DNA from: Hoyosella subflava DQS3-9A1 | GTDB lineage: Bacteria > Actinomycetota > Actinomycetes > Mycobacteriales > Mycobacteriaceae | DNA: 64,000 nt | NCBI RefSeq assembly: GCF_000214175.1 | Contig: NC_015564.1 | Span: 2,790,001-2,854,000 of the forward strand | Reading direction: 5' to 3' | Shown: positions 35,321-44,392 of the stretch, one piece after another | Numbering within the stretch: the stretch's first letter is position 1 | Layout: each line of letters begins with the position of its first letter | The notes under the pieces: model-generated | Told to the model about the DNA's origin: nothing | The model's database searches: none | What the model saw: only the letters and a program-made list of their open reading frames with translations | Made by a program: the position numbers and the translations under genes

Positions 35321-36244
35321 TTATGCCGAAGAATATGTTTTAAGGGCGAACTCGATGAACGCCCGCGTGACCCGGCTCGGGAGAGACTGGGGATGCCACG
35401 CCACCACAATCGCGACCGGTTCCATCTCCGGTTCCGTAACCTTTTTGACGGCAACCTCGAGCCCCTCGTACGTGACGTCCAACGCGGGGCGCTGGACGAG
35501 AAGTGTCCAGCCAAGTCCGCGCCCAACGAACGCGCGCGCCGTTTCATAGTTACGCGTCCGGTACGCGACCCGCGGTGCGAACCCGGCCTTCCGGCACATG
35601 TCCATTGCATGGCTCGAACTCGGTGGAGCGTCGAGTAAAACCATTGGCTCGTCCGCGAGATCAGCGAGCCGGAGGGTCGTGCGGCTCGCGAGGGGATGAT
35701 TTTCCGGCAGAACGACGCTCGGTGTGCGGCGCATCAGGACCTCAGTGCGCCACTCCGGGGAGAGGCCAAGGTCGTATACGATGCAAACATCGATTTCACC
35801 GCCCTCGATCTGAGTGCGCAATCGATCCTGATTGTCTTCGCGGAATTCCACCGTCGCGCGCGGGTGACGGTGCGTGAACCCGTGCAGCAGTGAAGGCAGC
35901 ACCGTCGGACCGAGCGAGGGGTAGCACCCGACAATGACCGGCCCCACAACGCCGCCGCTCTCCCCAGCCGCGTCTTCCTGAATCTCGTTCGCGTGCTGCA
36001 GAAGCACTCGCGCGCGCCTCAGCACTGCTTGCCCCGTCGGTGTCAGAGTGACGCCGTGCGCGCGTCGCCGAACGCAAAGCTGAGAGTTCAGCGCCCGTTC
36101 CAGATCAGTGATCGACGTTGACAGCGCCGACTGCGATAGATGCATGCGTTCCGCTGCCGCCGCGATGGTGCCCGTCTCCGCGACCGCCACAAATGCGGCA
36201 AGCTGCCGCATCGTGTAGCTCGGTACTCCATCACCGCGGGCCAT
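35321..36244 (-). CDS. LysR-family transcriptional regulator
   Basis: A 307-residue LysR regulator. The N-terminal HTH is MRQLAAFVAVAETGTIAAAA, ERMHLSQSALSTSITDLERALNSQL (about residues 12-65), followed by a periplasmic-binding-like effector domain. It is divergent from the indoleamine-dioxygenase-like gene (81-nt gap) and lies upstream of the transporter-hydroxylase operon, so it is placed to control both. The start at 36244 leaves ten residues before the HTH. Confidence 0.9.
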   Translation of the reverse strand: MARGDGVPSYTMRQLAAFVAVAETGTIAAAAERMHLSQSALSTSITDLERALNSQLCVRRRAHGVTLTPTGQAVLRRARVLLQHANEIQEDAAGESGGVVGPVIVGCYPSLGPTVLPSLLHGFTHRHPRATVEFREDNQDRLRTQIEGGEIDVCIVYDLGLSPEWRTEVLMRRTPSVVLPENHPLASRTTLRLADLADEPMVLLDAPPSSSHAMDMCRKAGFAPRVAYRTRNYETARAFVGRGLGWTLLVQRPALDVTYEGLEVAVKKVTEPEMEPVAIVVAWHPQSLPSRVTRAFIEFALKTYSSA

Positions 36245-36325
36245 GAGATGACGGTACCTGTACCGCACATCACGCGGGATAATGCGGGGACACGTCCATC
36301 GGCCATCAAGGCTAGGGGGCACACC

Positions 36326-37495
36326 ATGAATGAGGCTATTAAGCACCGGGATAGCTCATGTGTGACGGCCGAGCGCGGATTCCTCCCGCCCGTCGACCCC
36401 CTGACGAGGCTGCCGGAGGAGTTCACACCGTGGGAGGAGATCGCCCGCGAACTGCCCAAGCTTCTTGCGACCACGCGGGTCCAGACGTTCCTCGATCCCG
36501 CTCAGCCGTTCGCTGCAAGCGCGCTCCGCACGCCCGCGGAACTCGAACGCGCAATGCTCCTTCTGTCGTTCCTCGGTCACGCGTACGTCTGGGGTGACGC
36601 CCAGCCGGCGTACCGACTGCCCGCATCTTTGGCGGGGCCCTGGTACTCCGTTGCGGCGAAGCTTGGCCGTCCACCCGTGCTGTCGTATGCGTCGTACGCT
36701 TTGCACAACTGGCGGCGCATCGACCCTGATGGTCCGGTCGCACTCGGAAATATCGTGTTGCTGCAGAACTTTCATGGAGGCATTGATGAGGAATGGTTCG
36801 TGCTCGTCCACGTCGACATCGAAGCGCGGGCCGGTGGGGCGCTCGCCGCAATTCCTGATGCGCTAAGAGCTGTCCACGAAGATCGTGCCGACCGCCTTGA
36901 ACGTGCGCTCGTTGCGATCGCGTCAGCGCTTGAAGGGATGTACCGGACGCTCAACCGAATGCCGGAACACTGCGATCCGTACATCTACTACCATCGGGTG
37001 CGGCCGTACATTCATGGCTGGAAGAACAACCCCGCGCTGCCCGACGGGCTCATCTATGACGGCGTCGACATGTATGCGGGACGGCCCCAGCAGTTCGCTG
37101 GCGAAACCGGTGCCCAAAGCGCAATCATCCCGGCCTTGGACGCTGCGCTTGGTGTTGCCCACGGAGACGATCCGCTCCGTCCGTACCTGCTTGACATGCG
37201 CAACTACATGCCTCGGGAGCATCGCAGTTTCATCACCGAGATCGAAGCTGGCCCGTCCGTCGCCACCTACATCGAGAAACATCGGGACCATGAAGGGCTC
37301 CGCGAGGCGTACAACGCGTGCCTCAACTGGCTGGAACGGTTCCGCACAAAGCACCTCGAATATGCGGCTACCTACGTTTTCAAACAGGCACAAACCAGCC
37401 CCGCGAACCCCACCACAATCGGCACCGGCAGCACACCGTTTCTGCCGTACCTGAAGAAGCATCGCGATGAGACGGTGGGTCGGCTGATTCGGTGA
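36326..37495 (+). CDS. Indoleamine 2,3-dioxygenase-family heme protein
   Basis: A 389-residue member of the IDO family. The proximal heme ligand is His343 in FRTKHLEYAATYVFKQA, matching the LRSYHLQIVTKYI block of human IDO1, and the following GTGSTPFLPYLKKHRDETVG matches the IDO GTGGT...FLK..R..T tail. Upstream are HRSFITEIE and VLSYASYALHNWRR. Family members open the indole ring of tryptophan to N-formylkynurenine. AGGGGG precedes the ATG. No kynurenine-pathway genes are nearby, so the natural substrate could be another indole. Divergent from the LysR regulator. Confidence 0.88.
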   Translation: MNEAIKHRDSSCVTAERGFLPPVDPLTRLPEEFTPWEEIARELPKLLATTRVQTFLDPAQPFAASALRTPAELERAMLLLSFLGHAYVWGDAQPAYRLPASLAGPWYSVAAKLGRPPVLSYASYALHNWRRIDPDGPVALGNIVLLQNFHGGIDEEWFVLVHVDIEARAGGALAAIPDALRAVHEDRADRLERALVAIASALEGMYRTLNRMPEHCDPYIYYHRVRPYIHGWKNNPALPDGLIYDGVDMYAGRPQQFAGETGAQSAIIPALDAALGVAHGDDPLRPYLLDMRNYMPREHRSFITEIEAGPSVATYIEKHRDHEGLREAYNACLNWLERFRTKHLEYAATYVFKQAQTSPANPTTIGTGSTPFLPYLKKHRDETVGRLIR

Positions 37496-37499
37496 CGTC

Positions 37500-38771
37500 C
37501 TACCCAGTCGGGTACAGCACACTCATGATTTCGCGAGCGATCTGATTGGCTGACCCGCCCTGCCCTTCGGGACCATCCTGAAGATTGCAGAGCACGATCA
37601 AGGTGAGTTCACGGTCAGGGTCGTACCCCATGAAGGACTGGTAGCCCGGCAACGACCCGTCATGACCGAGCATCGGACCGAACTGGGCGAGCGCAAGGCC
37701 GTACCCGGGGCTCGCGGGGTCATCCGGATTGATCGGTGTCACGCTGTCGAGACGTTCCTGCTGCAGCGACGACGGCAGAAGCGTCTCCCCAGCGATAAGC
37801 GCTTCCACATAGTCGGCGAGGTCTTCCGCCGTGGAGATCGCGGCACCTGCGGACCAGCCCCACGACGGGTTCATGTCGGTCACGTCATTGGGTAGCAACT
37901 CGCCAGCTTCGGCGGCGGCAATCTCGTCGTCAGGCAACCGAGGGCTCTCAAGCGTCGACACGTTCGTCCCGAACATATAGCCCCGCGCGTGCGGGTCGGG
38001 GATGCTCGCATCCTCGCGCGCCGGGAAGAAAGTGTTGCCCATATCGAGTTCGCCGTAGATACGTTCCTGGAAGACGTCCTCAAGCGGTTGACCGGTGAGA
38101 TCCTCGATTATCAAGCCAGCGAGAACTGTGTTGGTGTTGGAGTAGTGGAACCCGTCGCCCGGCTCGAAGTACGGCTCTTCCTCCAGTGCGAGTGCCACAA
38201 GCTCGTCAGGCTCCCACACGCGTGCCGGGTCATCGTCGAGCACCTGATTGAACGACTCGAGTTCCGAATAGTTGTAGAGGCCGCTCGTCATGTCGAGCAT
38301 CTGGCGGATGGTGATGTTTTCCCCGTTGGGAACGTCTGGACGGTAGTCCGAAACGGGATCGTCGAGGCCGATTAGTCCTTCGTCGACAAGCTGCAACATC
38401 ACTGTGCCCGTCATCGTTTTCGTGTTCGATCCGACGCGGAAATGATCGCCGGTATCGACCGGCTCGTCCTCACCGACCGCCCGCGTACCGAACGCTTCTA
38501 GCCACTCGGTGTCAGGATCCCGGACCAGCACGACCGTCCCGGGTATCAGCATGTCGCTCATCGTTGATTCGATACCGGGCGTGAGCGCGGCCCCCAGATC
38601 TTCCGGGAGCGCCTCACCGGTGGCCTCGGTTGTTTCACCGTTCGGCGTTGTCGTTTGTACGGTCGCGGTCGCGGTCGCGCCGTCGTCATCGCCATTTTCT
38701 TGGGCAGTACAGCCGACAGTGACCAGACTCAACGCTGCTATTCCAGCTATCGCGGGACGGAAGGACCACAT
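37500..38771 (-). CDS. Beta-lactamase-family serine hydrolase lipoprotein
   Basis: A 423-residue exported hydrolase. The signal ends at lipobox Cys21 (LVTVGC). An acidic and Thr-rich linker (22-55) leads to a class C beta-lactamase/D-Ala-D-Ala carboxypeptidase domain with SxxK (Ser115-Lys118, VGSNTKTM), the YxN-like HYSNTNTVLAG, and a late LGHDGSLPGYQSFMGY replacing the KTG box with HDG. It probably acts on cell-wall peptides or esters. Convergent with the IDO-like gene, 4 nt between stops. Confidence 0.87.
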   Translation of the reverse strand: MWSFRPAIAGIAALSLVTVGCTAQENGDDDGATATATVQTTTPNGETTEATGEALPEDLGAALTPGIESTMSDMLIPGTVVLVRDPDTEWLEAFGTRAVGEDEPVDTGDHFRVGSNTKTMTGTVMLQLVDEGLIGLDDPVSDYRPDVPNGENITIRQMLDMTSGLYNYSELESFNQVLDDDPARVWEPDELVALALEEEPYFEPGDGFHYSNTNTVLAGLIIEDLTGQPLEDVFQERIYGELDMGNTFFPAREDASIPDPHARGYMFGTNVSTLESPRLPDDEIAAAEAGELLPNDVTDMNPSWGWSAGAAISTAEDLADYVEALIAGETLLPSSLQQERLDSVTPINPDDPASPGYGLALAQFGPMLGHDGSLPGYQSFMGYDPDRELTLIVLCNLQDGPEGQGGSANQIAREIMSVLYPTG

Positions 38772-38861
38772 AGCGCCTCAATTCTTCAGAGCCTGTTGAA
38801 AAGTATCCTCCCGCGCGGGCGAGTCTGTGCAGTTTTTCGGAATAAGTTGTGCGGTTCCGTG

Positions 38862-39410
38862 CTACCTCTTCAGCACACGGAACCACAGGTTAGTAGCGTG
38901 CTCGGCGTGGGAGACATCTTTCCGTTCGAGGCGAACCCTGGCCCCGCCTCCTGGGAGGTCGTAGAGGCGGACTCCGTCCCCTAGCATGACGGGCGCGATA
39001 CACACAAGGATCTCGTCTAACTCGCCCGCAGCAAGGCATTGCTTCGCCACGGAGGCGCCGAGGACGTTGACGTACTTGTCCCCCGCTGCGTCTTTCGCCA
39101 GCCGAATAGCCTCCTTGAGGCTGCTGGCAAAGATCGTCTCCGGCAGATCATCTTTAGGCGGCCAGTGGGTAAGAACGATGGAGGGCCCCCGCCAGCCGCC
39201 GCCGAACGCCTCACCTTCCGCTTCGGTGCCTTTGTACGGGTCGTCGCCGCCGAACGTGCGCTGACCCACCAGGAGCGCACCGACTTGCGGCATGAGTTCG
39301 TCAATCGTCGGATTCGGTCCTAAGTACTCGGTCAGCCACGACATGTCACCGTCGGGGCCAGCGATGAAACCGTCGAGGGACATCGTCGCCGAGTACAGCA
39401 GCTTCGCCAT
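38862..39410 (-). CDS. RibD-C/dihydrofolate-reductase-like protein
   Basis: A 182-residue protein with the DHFR-like fold of the RibD C-terminal family: LLYSATMSLDGFIAGPDGDM at the N-terminus, LLVGQRTFGGDDPY, IVLTHWPP and VNVLGASVAKQCLAAGELDEI near the NADPH site, ending with CIAPVMLGDGVRLYD. It reduces an unknown small molecule with NAD(P)H. The ATG at 39410 was chosen over a TTG at 39419. Divergent from the CPBP gene. Confidence 0.85.
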   Translation of the reverse strand: MAKLLYSATMSLDGFIAGPDGDMSWLTEYLGPNPTIDELMPQVGALLVGQRTFGGDDPYKGTEAEGEAFGGGWRGPSIVLTHWPPKDDLPETIFASSLKEAIRLAKDAAGDKYVNVLGASVAKQCLAAGELDEILVCIAPVMLGDGVRLYDLPGGGARVRLERKDVSHAEHATNLWFRVLKR

Positions 39411-39501
39411 GAGTATCAAGCCTAACCGTCAGTTGTGAACCCGAACAGATCGCGGACCCTAACCGCCAGATAAGTTGATCATCATCCAGGAGGTCTCAAG
39501 C

Positions 39502-40260
39502 ATGGGTGACGATCTGCTCGCGGCGGTCGCGACGGGCGTGCTGCACGTGTGCGCGGTGGCGGTGATCGTTGCGCCGTTCTTGTGGCTGGCCGCGCGTATC
39601 AGCCACAAGCCTGCCCTGGCCCCGGATGCGGGGAGACTGCTCGCCAGTGCGGCACTCATCTACCTTGTCAGCATCGTGGTTCTCCACCTGCCCCGAGTGG
39701 GCTTCTTCGCAGGACTGATCTGGAATTGGCAGAACAAAATCTTGCTGTTCGGCCTGTTGTGCGCGCTTGTCAGTGTCTGGCCCCGGGTGCGCACTGCTGT
39801 GGGGTTTAACCGCCCGACGCCCTACTGGTGGTTCCCCGTCGCGGCGATCACGCTGGGCGCGTTTGGACTTCACCTGCTTGTCGGACCTGTGGCAGTGGTT
39901 CCGGTGACGACCGAAACGTTCCTTTTCCAGGCAATCGTCCCCGGCCTTGATGAGGAACTGCTCTTCCGTGGGGTGCTCTTCGGGTTATTGATGCTGGCGG
40001 TTAGCGCGGCGCGCGACACGTGGAGCCCGCAGACAGTATTGGTCGTGGCTGCCACGAGTTTGCTTTTCGGGATCGCCCATGGGGTGAGCGTCGATCACGC
40101 TTTCACTGTGGTGGTGGAGCCTGGCGCGATCTTCTTCACTGGTGTGACGGGAGCGATCCTCGGCTGGGTGCGTGTCCACACTGCCAGCATCTGGCCGGCG
40201 ATTCTCCTCCACAACGGCATCAATCTCGCGCTTGTCGCCTCAGTGGCAGCGCTGCAATAG
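39502..40260 (+). CDS. CPBP-family intramembrane metalloprotease
   Basis: A 252-residue, eight-helix protein with the CPBP (Abi/CAAX) motifs: DEELLFRGVLFG (EExxxR), FGIAHGVSVDH (His) and a final helix IWPAILLHNGINLALV. AGGAGG lies 7 nt before the ATG at 39502. The family includes CAAX prenyl proteases and bacteriocin self-immunity proteins; the target here is unknown. Its 3' end overlaps the convergent CREST-hydrolase gene by 41 bp. Confidence 0.85.
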   Translation: MGDDLLAAVATGVLHVCAVAVIVAPFLWLAARISHKPALAPDAGRLLASAALIYLVSIVVLHLPRVGFFAGLIWNWQNKILLFGLLCALVSVWPRVRTAVGFNRPTPYWWFPVAAITLGAFGLHLLVGPVAVVPVTTETFLFQAIVPGLDEELLFRGVLFGLLMLAVSAARDTWSPQTVLVVAATSLLFGIAHGVSVDHAFTVVVEPGAIFFTGVTGAILGWVRVHTASIWPAILLHNGINLALVASVAALQ

Positions 40261-40921
40261 CACCGCGCGTCCCAACAACCGGCGTGAGTCGCCAGATCGC
40301 CGCCGCGGCCATGACGTGCCAGATCGCATGGCCCTGCAGCAGTGAGTCCGGATTGCACAGCGGCATCCCCGACCTGGAGAGCGTGCCGATCAGCGCGCCG
40401 GCACCGAGGAGCAGTCCGGCGGTGAGGATGGTGCGTCGTGTCGCTGGACGTTTCACGAATCGCAGCAGCGACGCACCAATCGCGAGGACGGTGATTGAGG
40501 TTTGTGCCGCGATCCGGGCTGGTTCTCCAATCTCGCTGACGGCGAGGGCCAGAACCGTTGGGATGACCCACCAGACCCACGTCAGCTCACGCTTGCTGAG
40601 GTCGGATATCGCGTCGACAGCGACGAACGCGAGGATTCCGACGAGCGGTGCATCGTGGACGATTTCGCCCCACGCTGGAGCGGGTCCGTGCGATATCACT
40701 GATCCGACACCGGTCCCGATCGCGAGAAGACCGAAGATGAGTACCCGGCGGCTGCCCGCTGAACGAGCCAGGATGATGGCGCCGACAACCACGAACGCGA
40801 AACTCGTTGCGGTATTGACAGGCTGGCCCCAGAATCCCCCGATGAACAGTTCGCAATCCGAGTTTGTTGGCAGCACCTCGTCATGAACTGACTGTGCATG
40901 GACGTGGCGCGCCATGTACAT
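40220..40921 (-). CDS. CREST-superfamily membrane hydrolase (alkaline ceramidase-like)
   Basis: A 233-residue, seven-helix membrane protein. The family pattern is visible: DCELFIGGFWGQPVNTATSFAF (E and N in helix 1), the Ser-His pair GVGSVISHGPAP, an Asp in IVHDAPL, and the HxxxH pair GHAIWHVMAAAAIW in the last helix. These are the zinc and catalytic residues of alkaline ceramidases and related CREST hydrolases. It probably cleaves an amide in a lipid. The start could also be ATG 40915. Confidence 0.75.
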   Translation of the reverse strand: MYMARHVHAQSVHDEVLPTNSDCELFIGGFWGQPVNTATSFAFVVVGAIILARSAGSRRVLIFGLLAIGTGVGSVISHGPAPAWGEIVHDAPLVGILAFVAVDAISDLSKRELTWVWWVIPTVLALAVSEIGEPARIAAQTSITVLAIGASLLRFVKRPATRRTILTAGLLLGAGALIGTLSRSGMPLCNPDSLLQGHAIWHVMAAAAIWRLTPVVGTRGAIAALPLRRQARD

Positions 40922-40969
40922 ACCGTACCGACTGACGCGGGCCAGAGTGGATGCCGTTTGATGGGCAGG

Positions 40970-41010
40970 TGCAAAACGTACAGATCTGGGGTGAGACTGT
41001 ACGTTTTACA
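40970..41010. repeat. Palindromic repeat R2, copy 2
   Basis: TGCAAAACGTACAG (40970-40983) and CTGTACGTTTTACA (40997-41010) are complementary with one mismatch around a 13-nt loop, the same loop length as copy 1 at 18390. Here it lies between two divergent genes, so it cannot be only a terminator; it may serve as an operator or be a small dispersed element. Confidence 0.75.
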
Positions 41011-41043
41011 CATGGTCGCAAAAAGGGTCTATAGAGCCACGCG

Positions 41044-41520
41044 ATGCAAGGGGGCGTAACTGCCGTGGAAGCACACTCTGGAGACGATCCGATCGAGGCG
41101 CTCCGGCAGGAGTTCATCCGGTTATGGCGCCGCACCCGGGCGGACATGCGGCACAGCGCGCGTGAGGTCCATCCGCGGCTCGAGCTTTCCGGTTACCAGT
41201 TGATGGCGATCCTCCGCGCATCCGAGGCGGTACCGACGGCGGAACTGCTCGCCGAACTTGGTGTGGAAAAGTCGACTCTGTCACGGCAGATCGCGGCGCT
41301 GGAGCGGCTCGGACTCGTTGAGCGGATGGCGGATCCGCGGGATTCGCGTGCCCGTCTCGTCACCCTCACTTCGGAGGGGCTCCGATTGTTCGACAGGCAG
41401 CGAGAGCGCAACGCCGAGCGCTGGCGCGCGAGATTCGCGAACTGGCCCGTCGACGACATCGAGCACCTGACCGAGCTGCTGAGCCGTTCGGTGCGTGACG
41501 CATCGCACCCCGAAGAATAG
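41044..41520 (+). CDS. MarR-family transcriptional regulator
   Basis: A 158-residue MarR protein with the winged HTH SGYQLMAILRASEAVPTAELL, AELGVEKSTLSRQIAALERLGLVERMADPRDSRARLVTLT. It precedes the drug-efflux gene by 87 nt, with two AGTTG-type operators between, so it likely represses the exporter. The ATG at 41044 lacks a clear ribosome site; GTG 41065, with AGGGGG 11 nt upstream, is an alternative. Confidence 0.9.
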   Translation: MQGGVTAVEAHSGDDPIEALRQEFIRLWRRTRADMRHSAREVHPRLELSGYQLMAILRASEAVPTAELLAELGVEKSTLSRQIAALERLGLVERMADPRDSRARLVTLTSEGLRLFDRQRERNAERWRARFANWPVDDIEHLTELLSRSVRDASHPEE

Positions 41521-41576
41521 TTGCAACCAACAACTTTCTGGATATCCTTAGAGAAATATAGTTGATACATGCAACC
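41519..41576. promoter_or_regulatory. Paired MarR operators before the efflux gene
   Basis: AGTTG-N7-CAACT (41519-41535) and AGTTG-N7-CAACC (41560-41576) share arms and spacer length and lie 41 bp apart in the short gap between the marR stop and the MFS start. Confidence 0.65.
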
Positions 41577-41607
41577 TTACCGAGGTTGATCTGCTCTAAG
41601 GACACCA

Positions 41608-43170
41608 ATGGCACCAACCATGACGCATCGAGAGCGCCTCGAAGCCTTCGCCGCAATCATGCTCGGCATGTTCGTCGCTTTCCTGTCATCGACGATCGTC
41701 TCGAACGCTCTCCCGACCATCATCCGCGACCTGCACGGTAGTCAGGACCAGTACACCTGGATCGTCGTCGCCACTCTGCTCGCAGCAACCGCCACCACAC
41801 CGATCTGGGGCAAGCTCGCCGACCGCACCAGCAAGAAACTGCTCGTCCAGCTGTCCCTCGTCATCTTCACTCTCGGATCTGTTCTCGCCGGACTTTCCCA
41901 GACTGTTCCTCAACTCATTGGTGCCCGCGCGGTCCAGGGCCTGGGCCTCGGGGGGATCCAGGCACTCGCCATCATCGTCATCGCAGCGATGTTCAGCCCA
42001 CGCGAACGCGGCCGCTACCAGGGCCCCATGGCGGTCGTGATGTCAGTCGCGACAATCTCGGGGCCGCTCATCGGCGGCATCGTCGTCGACACCCCGTGGC
42101 TCGGCTGGCGCTGGACGTTCTTCCTCGGTGTGCCACTCGCCCTGATCGCGGTGGTAGTCGTGCAGCGCACCCTCAACCTGCCCGTCATCCGCAAACCTGA
42201 CACGCACGTGGACTACCTGGGGGCCGCCCTCATCGCCGCTGGCGTCTCCGCACTCCTCATCTGGGTGACGCTCGCCGGTAAACAATTCGCGTGGGGCTCA
42301 ACGACCTCATACGCTCTGGCCGCGGCAGGCGTTGTCGTCCTCGCCCTCGCCCTGGTTGTGGAGATGCGGAGCCCCGACCCGATCATCCCGCTGCGCGTAT
42401 TCCGTGAGCGCACCATCACACTCGCGACGCTCGCCAGCATCGCCGTGGGTATCGCGTTGTTCGGCGCGTCAGTCTTCCTCGGGCAGTACTTCCAGATCGC
42501 GCGCGGATACTCCCCCACAACTGCCGGGCTGCTCACCATGCCGATGATGGTCGGCTCGATGATCTCGGCGATCATTTCCGGTCAGCTCATCACACGGACC
42601 GGAAAATGGAAGCGATACCTCGTAACGGGCGCCGCCACAATGACCGTCGGGTTCATGCTGCTCTCCACTCTCGATCACACCACCGACATCCGCCTCGCCG
42701 GGGTGTACCTATTCATCCTCGGCATCGGCATGGGAATGACGATGCAAAACCTGGTGCTCGCGGTCCAGAACACCGTGAACCCCAGAGATCTCGGCGCGGC
42801 CAGTGCGACCGTCACGTTCTTCCGGTCACTCGGTGGCGCCGCGGGCGTCTCGGTTCTCGGCGCTGTGCTCTCCACCCACATCGTCAACCTGACCGACTCC
42901 GGTCTGCGCGCACTCGGAATCGACCTTCCCGCCGGTGTCAACGCCGGAATCGGAAGTCTCAACGAACTCCCCGAACCCATCGCCGAAGTCGTTCGCGCAG
43001 CCTACGGTGACGGTACGGCCAGGATCTTCCTCATTTCGGCAGTGCTCGCACTGGGCAGTCTCATTGCGATCGGGTTCATCCGGGAAACCGTGCTGCGCAC
43101 CCAGACCGGAGATGAGCAGCTTCGAGAAGAGCTGCGCGAGCAGCGTGAGCCAGAGGTGGTGCCCGTTTAG
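41608..43170 (+). CDS. DHA2-family (14-TM) MFS drug exporter
   Basis: A 520-residue transporter with 14 helices. It has MLGMFVAFLSSTIVSNALPT (motif D1-like), WGKLADRTSKKLLVQLSLVI (motif A), and QLIGARAVQGLGLGGIQALA with VMSVATISGPLIGGIVVD (motifs B and C, the antiporter signature). The family exports drugs and dyes using the proton gradient. It is directly downstream of a MarR gene and its paired operators. Confidence 0.92.
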   Translation: MAPTMTHRERLEAFAAIMLGMFVAFLSSTIVSNALPTIIRDLHGSQDQYTWIVVATLLAATATTPIWGKLADRTSKKLLVQLSLVIFTLGSVLAGLSQTVPQLIGARAVQGLGLGGIQALAIIVIAAMFSPRERGRYQGPMAVVMSVATISGPLIGGIVVDTPWLGWRWTFFLGVPLALIAVVVVQRTLNLPVIRKPDTHVDYLGAALIAAGVSALLIWVTLAGKQFAWGSTTSYALAAAGVVVLALALVVEMRSPDPIIPLRVFRERTITLATLASIAVGIALFGASVFLGQYFQIARGYSPTTAGLLTMPMMVGSMISAIISGQLITRTGKWKRYLVTGAATMTVGFMLLSTLDHTTDIRLAGVYLFILGIGMGMTMQNLVLAVQNTVNPRDLGAASATVTFFRSLGGAAGVSVLGAVLSTHIVNLTDSGLRALGIDLPAGVNAGIGSLNELPEPIAEVVRAAYGDGTARIFLISAVLALGSLIAIGFIRETVLRTQTGDEQLREELREQREPEVVPV

Positions 43171-43179
43171 GGATAAGGC

Positions 43180-44091
43180 ATGGTAGACGCACGAAACCCC
43201 ATTGGGACGCACGTCCTCGTAGGCAAAGGCCTCACGGCCGGCGCATACCAGAACGCGCTGAAAGTCGGCGCCGAGACGATCCAGGTGTTTTGCGGTAACC
43301 CGCGCGGCTGGGCGCTCACCGACGGAGACCCCAGCGGCGATGCCCACTTCCGCCAGGTATGCGCCGAAGCGGGCATGCGCGTTTTCATTCACACGCCGTA
43401 CCTAGTGAATCTCGGTTCGCCTGATCCCGCGACCTATGAGCGGTCGGTTGCGCTCGTCGCGCACAACGTGAAGCGCGCGGTGCAGATCGGCGCTGAGGGC
43501 GTCGTCGTACACACCGGTTCCTCGGTGAACCCCGGACTCTACGATGCGGCAATGCGGCAGGTTCGCGCTGGCCTCATGCCAATGCTCGACGCACTCGGAG
43601 ACCACGGGCCATCGCTGCTGCTCGAACCCACGGCCGGACAAGGGCAAAGTCTCTGTTCCCGCGCGGACGAGCTAGAACCCTATCTCGATGCGCTCGATCA
43701 CCATCCACGCGCTGGGATCTGCTTCGACACCTGCCACTTCTTCGCTGCTGGCGAGCCCCTCGACGAACCCGGTGGCGCCACTCGCACCCTTGACCGGGTC
43801 ATCGAGATCGGTGGGGCTGAGCGCCTGCAACTTATCCACGCGAACGACTCGATGGACGTTCGAGGCGCGCGCAGAGACCGCCACCAGAAGATCGGTGAAG
43901 GACACATCGGGACCGGCGCGTTCAGCGAACTGTTCGCCCACCCCGCGCTGGACGGTGTTCCGTTCATTCTTGAGACCCCAGGTTCGCGCACACCGGGTGA
44001 CCCAAGCACGGCACTGTTGCGCGAGTTACGAGAGGCCGAAGAGTGCCGTACTCGGTGTCGCGATCACGGGGGTGCATGCGCCCCTAGTTAA
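43180..44091 (+). CDS. nfo: Deoxyribonuclease IV (endonuclease IV)
   Basis: A 303-residue AP endonuclease with a TIM barrel and three zinc ions. Visible segments are GTHVLVGKGLTAGAYQNAL, IQVFCGNPRGW, RVFIHTPYLVNLGSPD, VVVHTGSSV, LLLEPTAGQG, ICFDTCHFFAAGEPL and HANDSMDVRGARRDRHQKIG, GHIGTG, which carry the metal-ligand His, Glu and Asp residues of EndoIV. It nicks DNA 5' of abasic sites. Starts 10 nt after the exporter stop. Confidence 0.95.
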   Translation: MVDARNPIGTHVLVGKGLTAGAYQNALKVGAETIQVFCGNPRGWALTDGDPSGDAHFRQVCAEAGMRVFIHTPYLVNLGSPDPATYERSVALVAHNVKRAVQIGAEGVVVHTGSSVNPGLYDAAMRQVRAGLMPMLDALGDHGPSLLLEPTAGQGQSLCSRADELEPYLDALDHHPRAGICFDTCHFFAAGEPLDEPGGATRTLDRVIEIGGAERLQLIHANDSMDVRGARRDRHQKIGEGHIGTGAFSELFAHPALDGVPFILETPGSRTPGDPSTALLRELREAEECRTRCRDHGGACAPS

Positions 44092-44122
44092 CGCTTTATC
44101 AGACCCAGTTAACGAAGTCATC

Positions 44123-44185
44123 CACACGTGCGGGGAAACGCACCCCGATCCGTGAACCGGAGCGTGCGCTTCTCGGCACGTGCTG
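44123..44185. repeat. Palindromic repeat R1, copy 1
   Basis: A near-complete inverted repeat with 21- to 22-bp arms (mismatches in the left arm) around the 20-nt loop found in the other two copies at 51923 and 52928. The following GGGCTAGC (to 44194) is also shared, so the stop codon of the proline-dehydrogenase relic lies 4 nt from the palindrome, exactly as for the hydrolase stop next to copy 3. Confidence 0.88.
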
Positions 44186-44189
44186 TGGG

Positions 44190-44392
44190 CTAGCGCTCCG
44201 CGAGTCGGCGCATGAAGTAGCCGCACCACTGCTCCCCGTACGGCGAGTACACCCGTACGTGCTCGCCATCACCGACCAAGCGCAGTTGCTCAGCATCGCG
44301 GATACCGTACGCATCTTGCCCATGCCACGCTCCATCCGCGTAGAGCGGGAGGCAGCGAGCAGGACGGGCCGGAGTAATCCGGCGAACCCCAT
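44190..44392 (-). pseudogene. Proline dehydrogenase relic with a large internal deletion
   Basis: Only about 200 bp of a normally ~930-bp gene remain. From ATG 44392 the first frame reads MGFAGLLRPVLLAASRSTRM, the N-terminus of actinobacterial proline dehydrogenase. A second frame near the 3' end reads AYGIRDAEQLRLVGDGEHVR then VYSPYGEQWCGYFMRRLAER and stop, the C-terminal end of the same enzyme. The central catalytic barrel is gone and the two parts are out of frame. The usual RPAN... tail is missing, replaced by the R1 repeat. The start overlaps the P5C dehydrogenase stop (TAATG), with AGGAG upstream, so the former operon order is intact. Confidence 0.85.
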
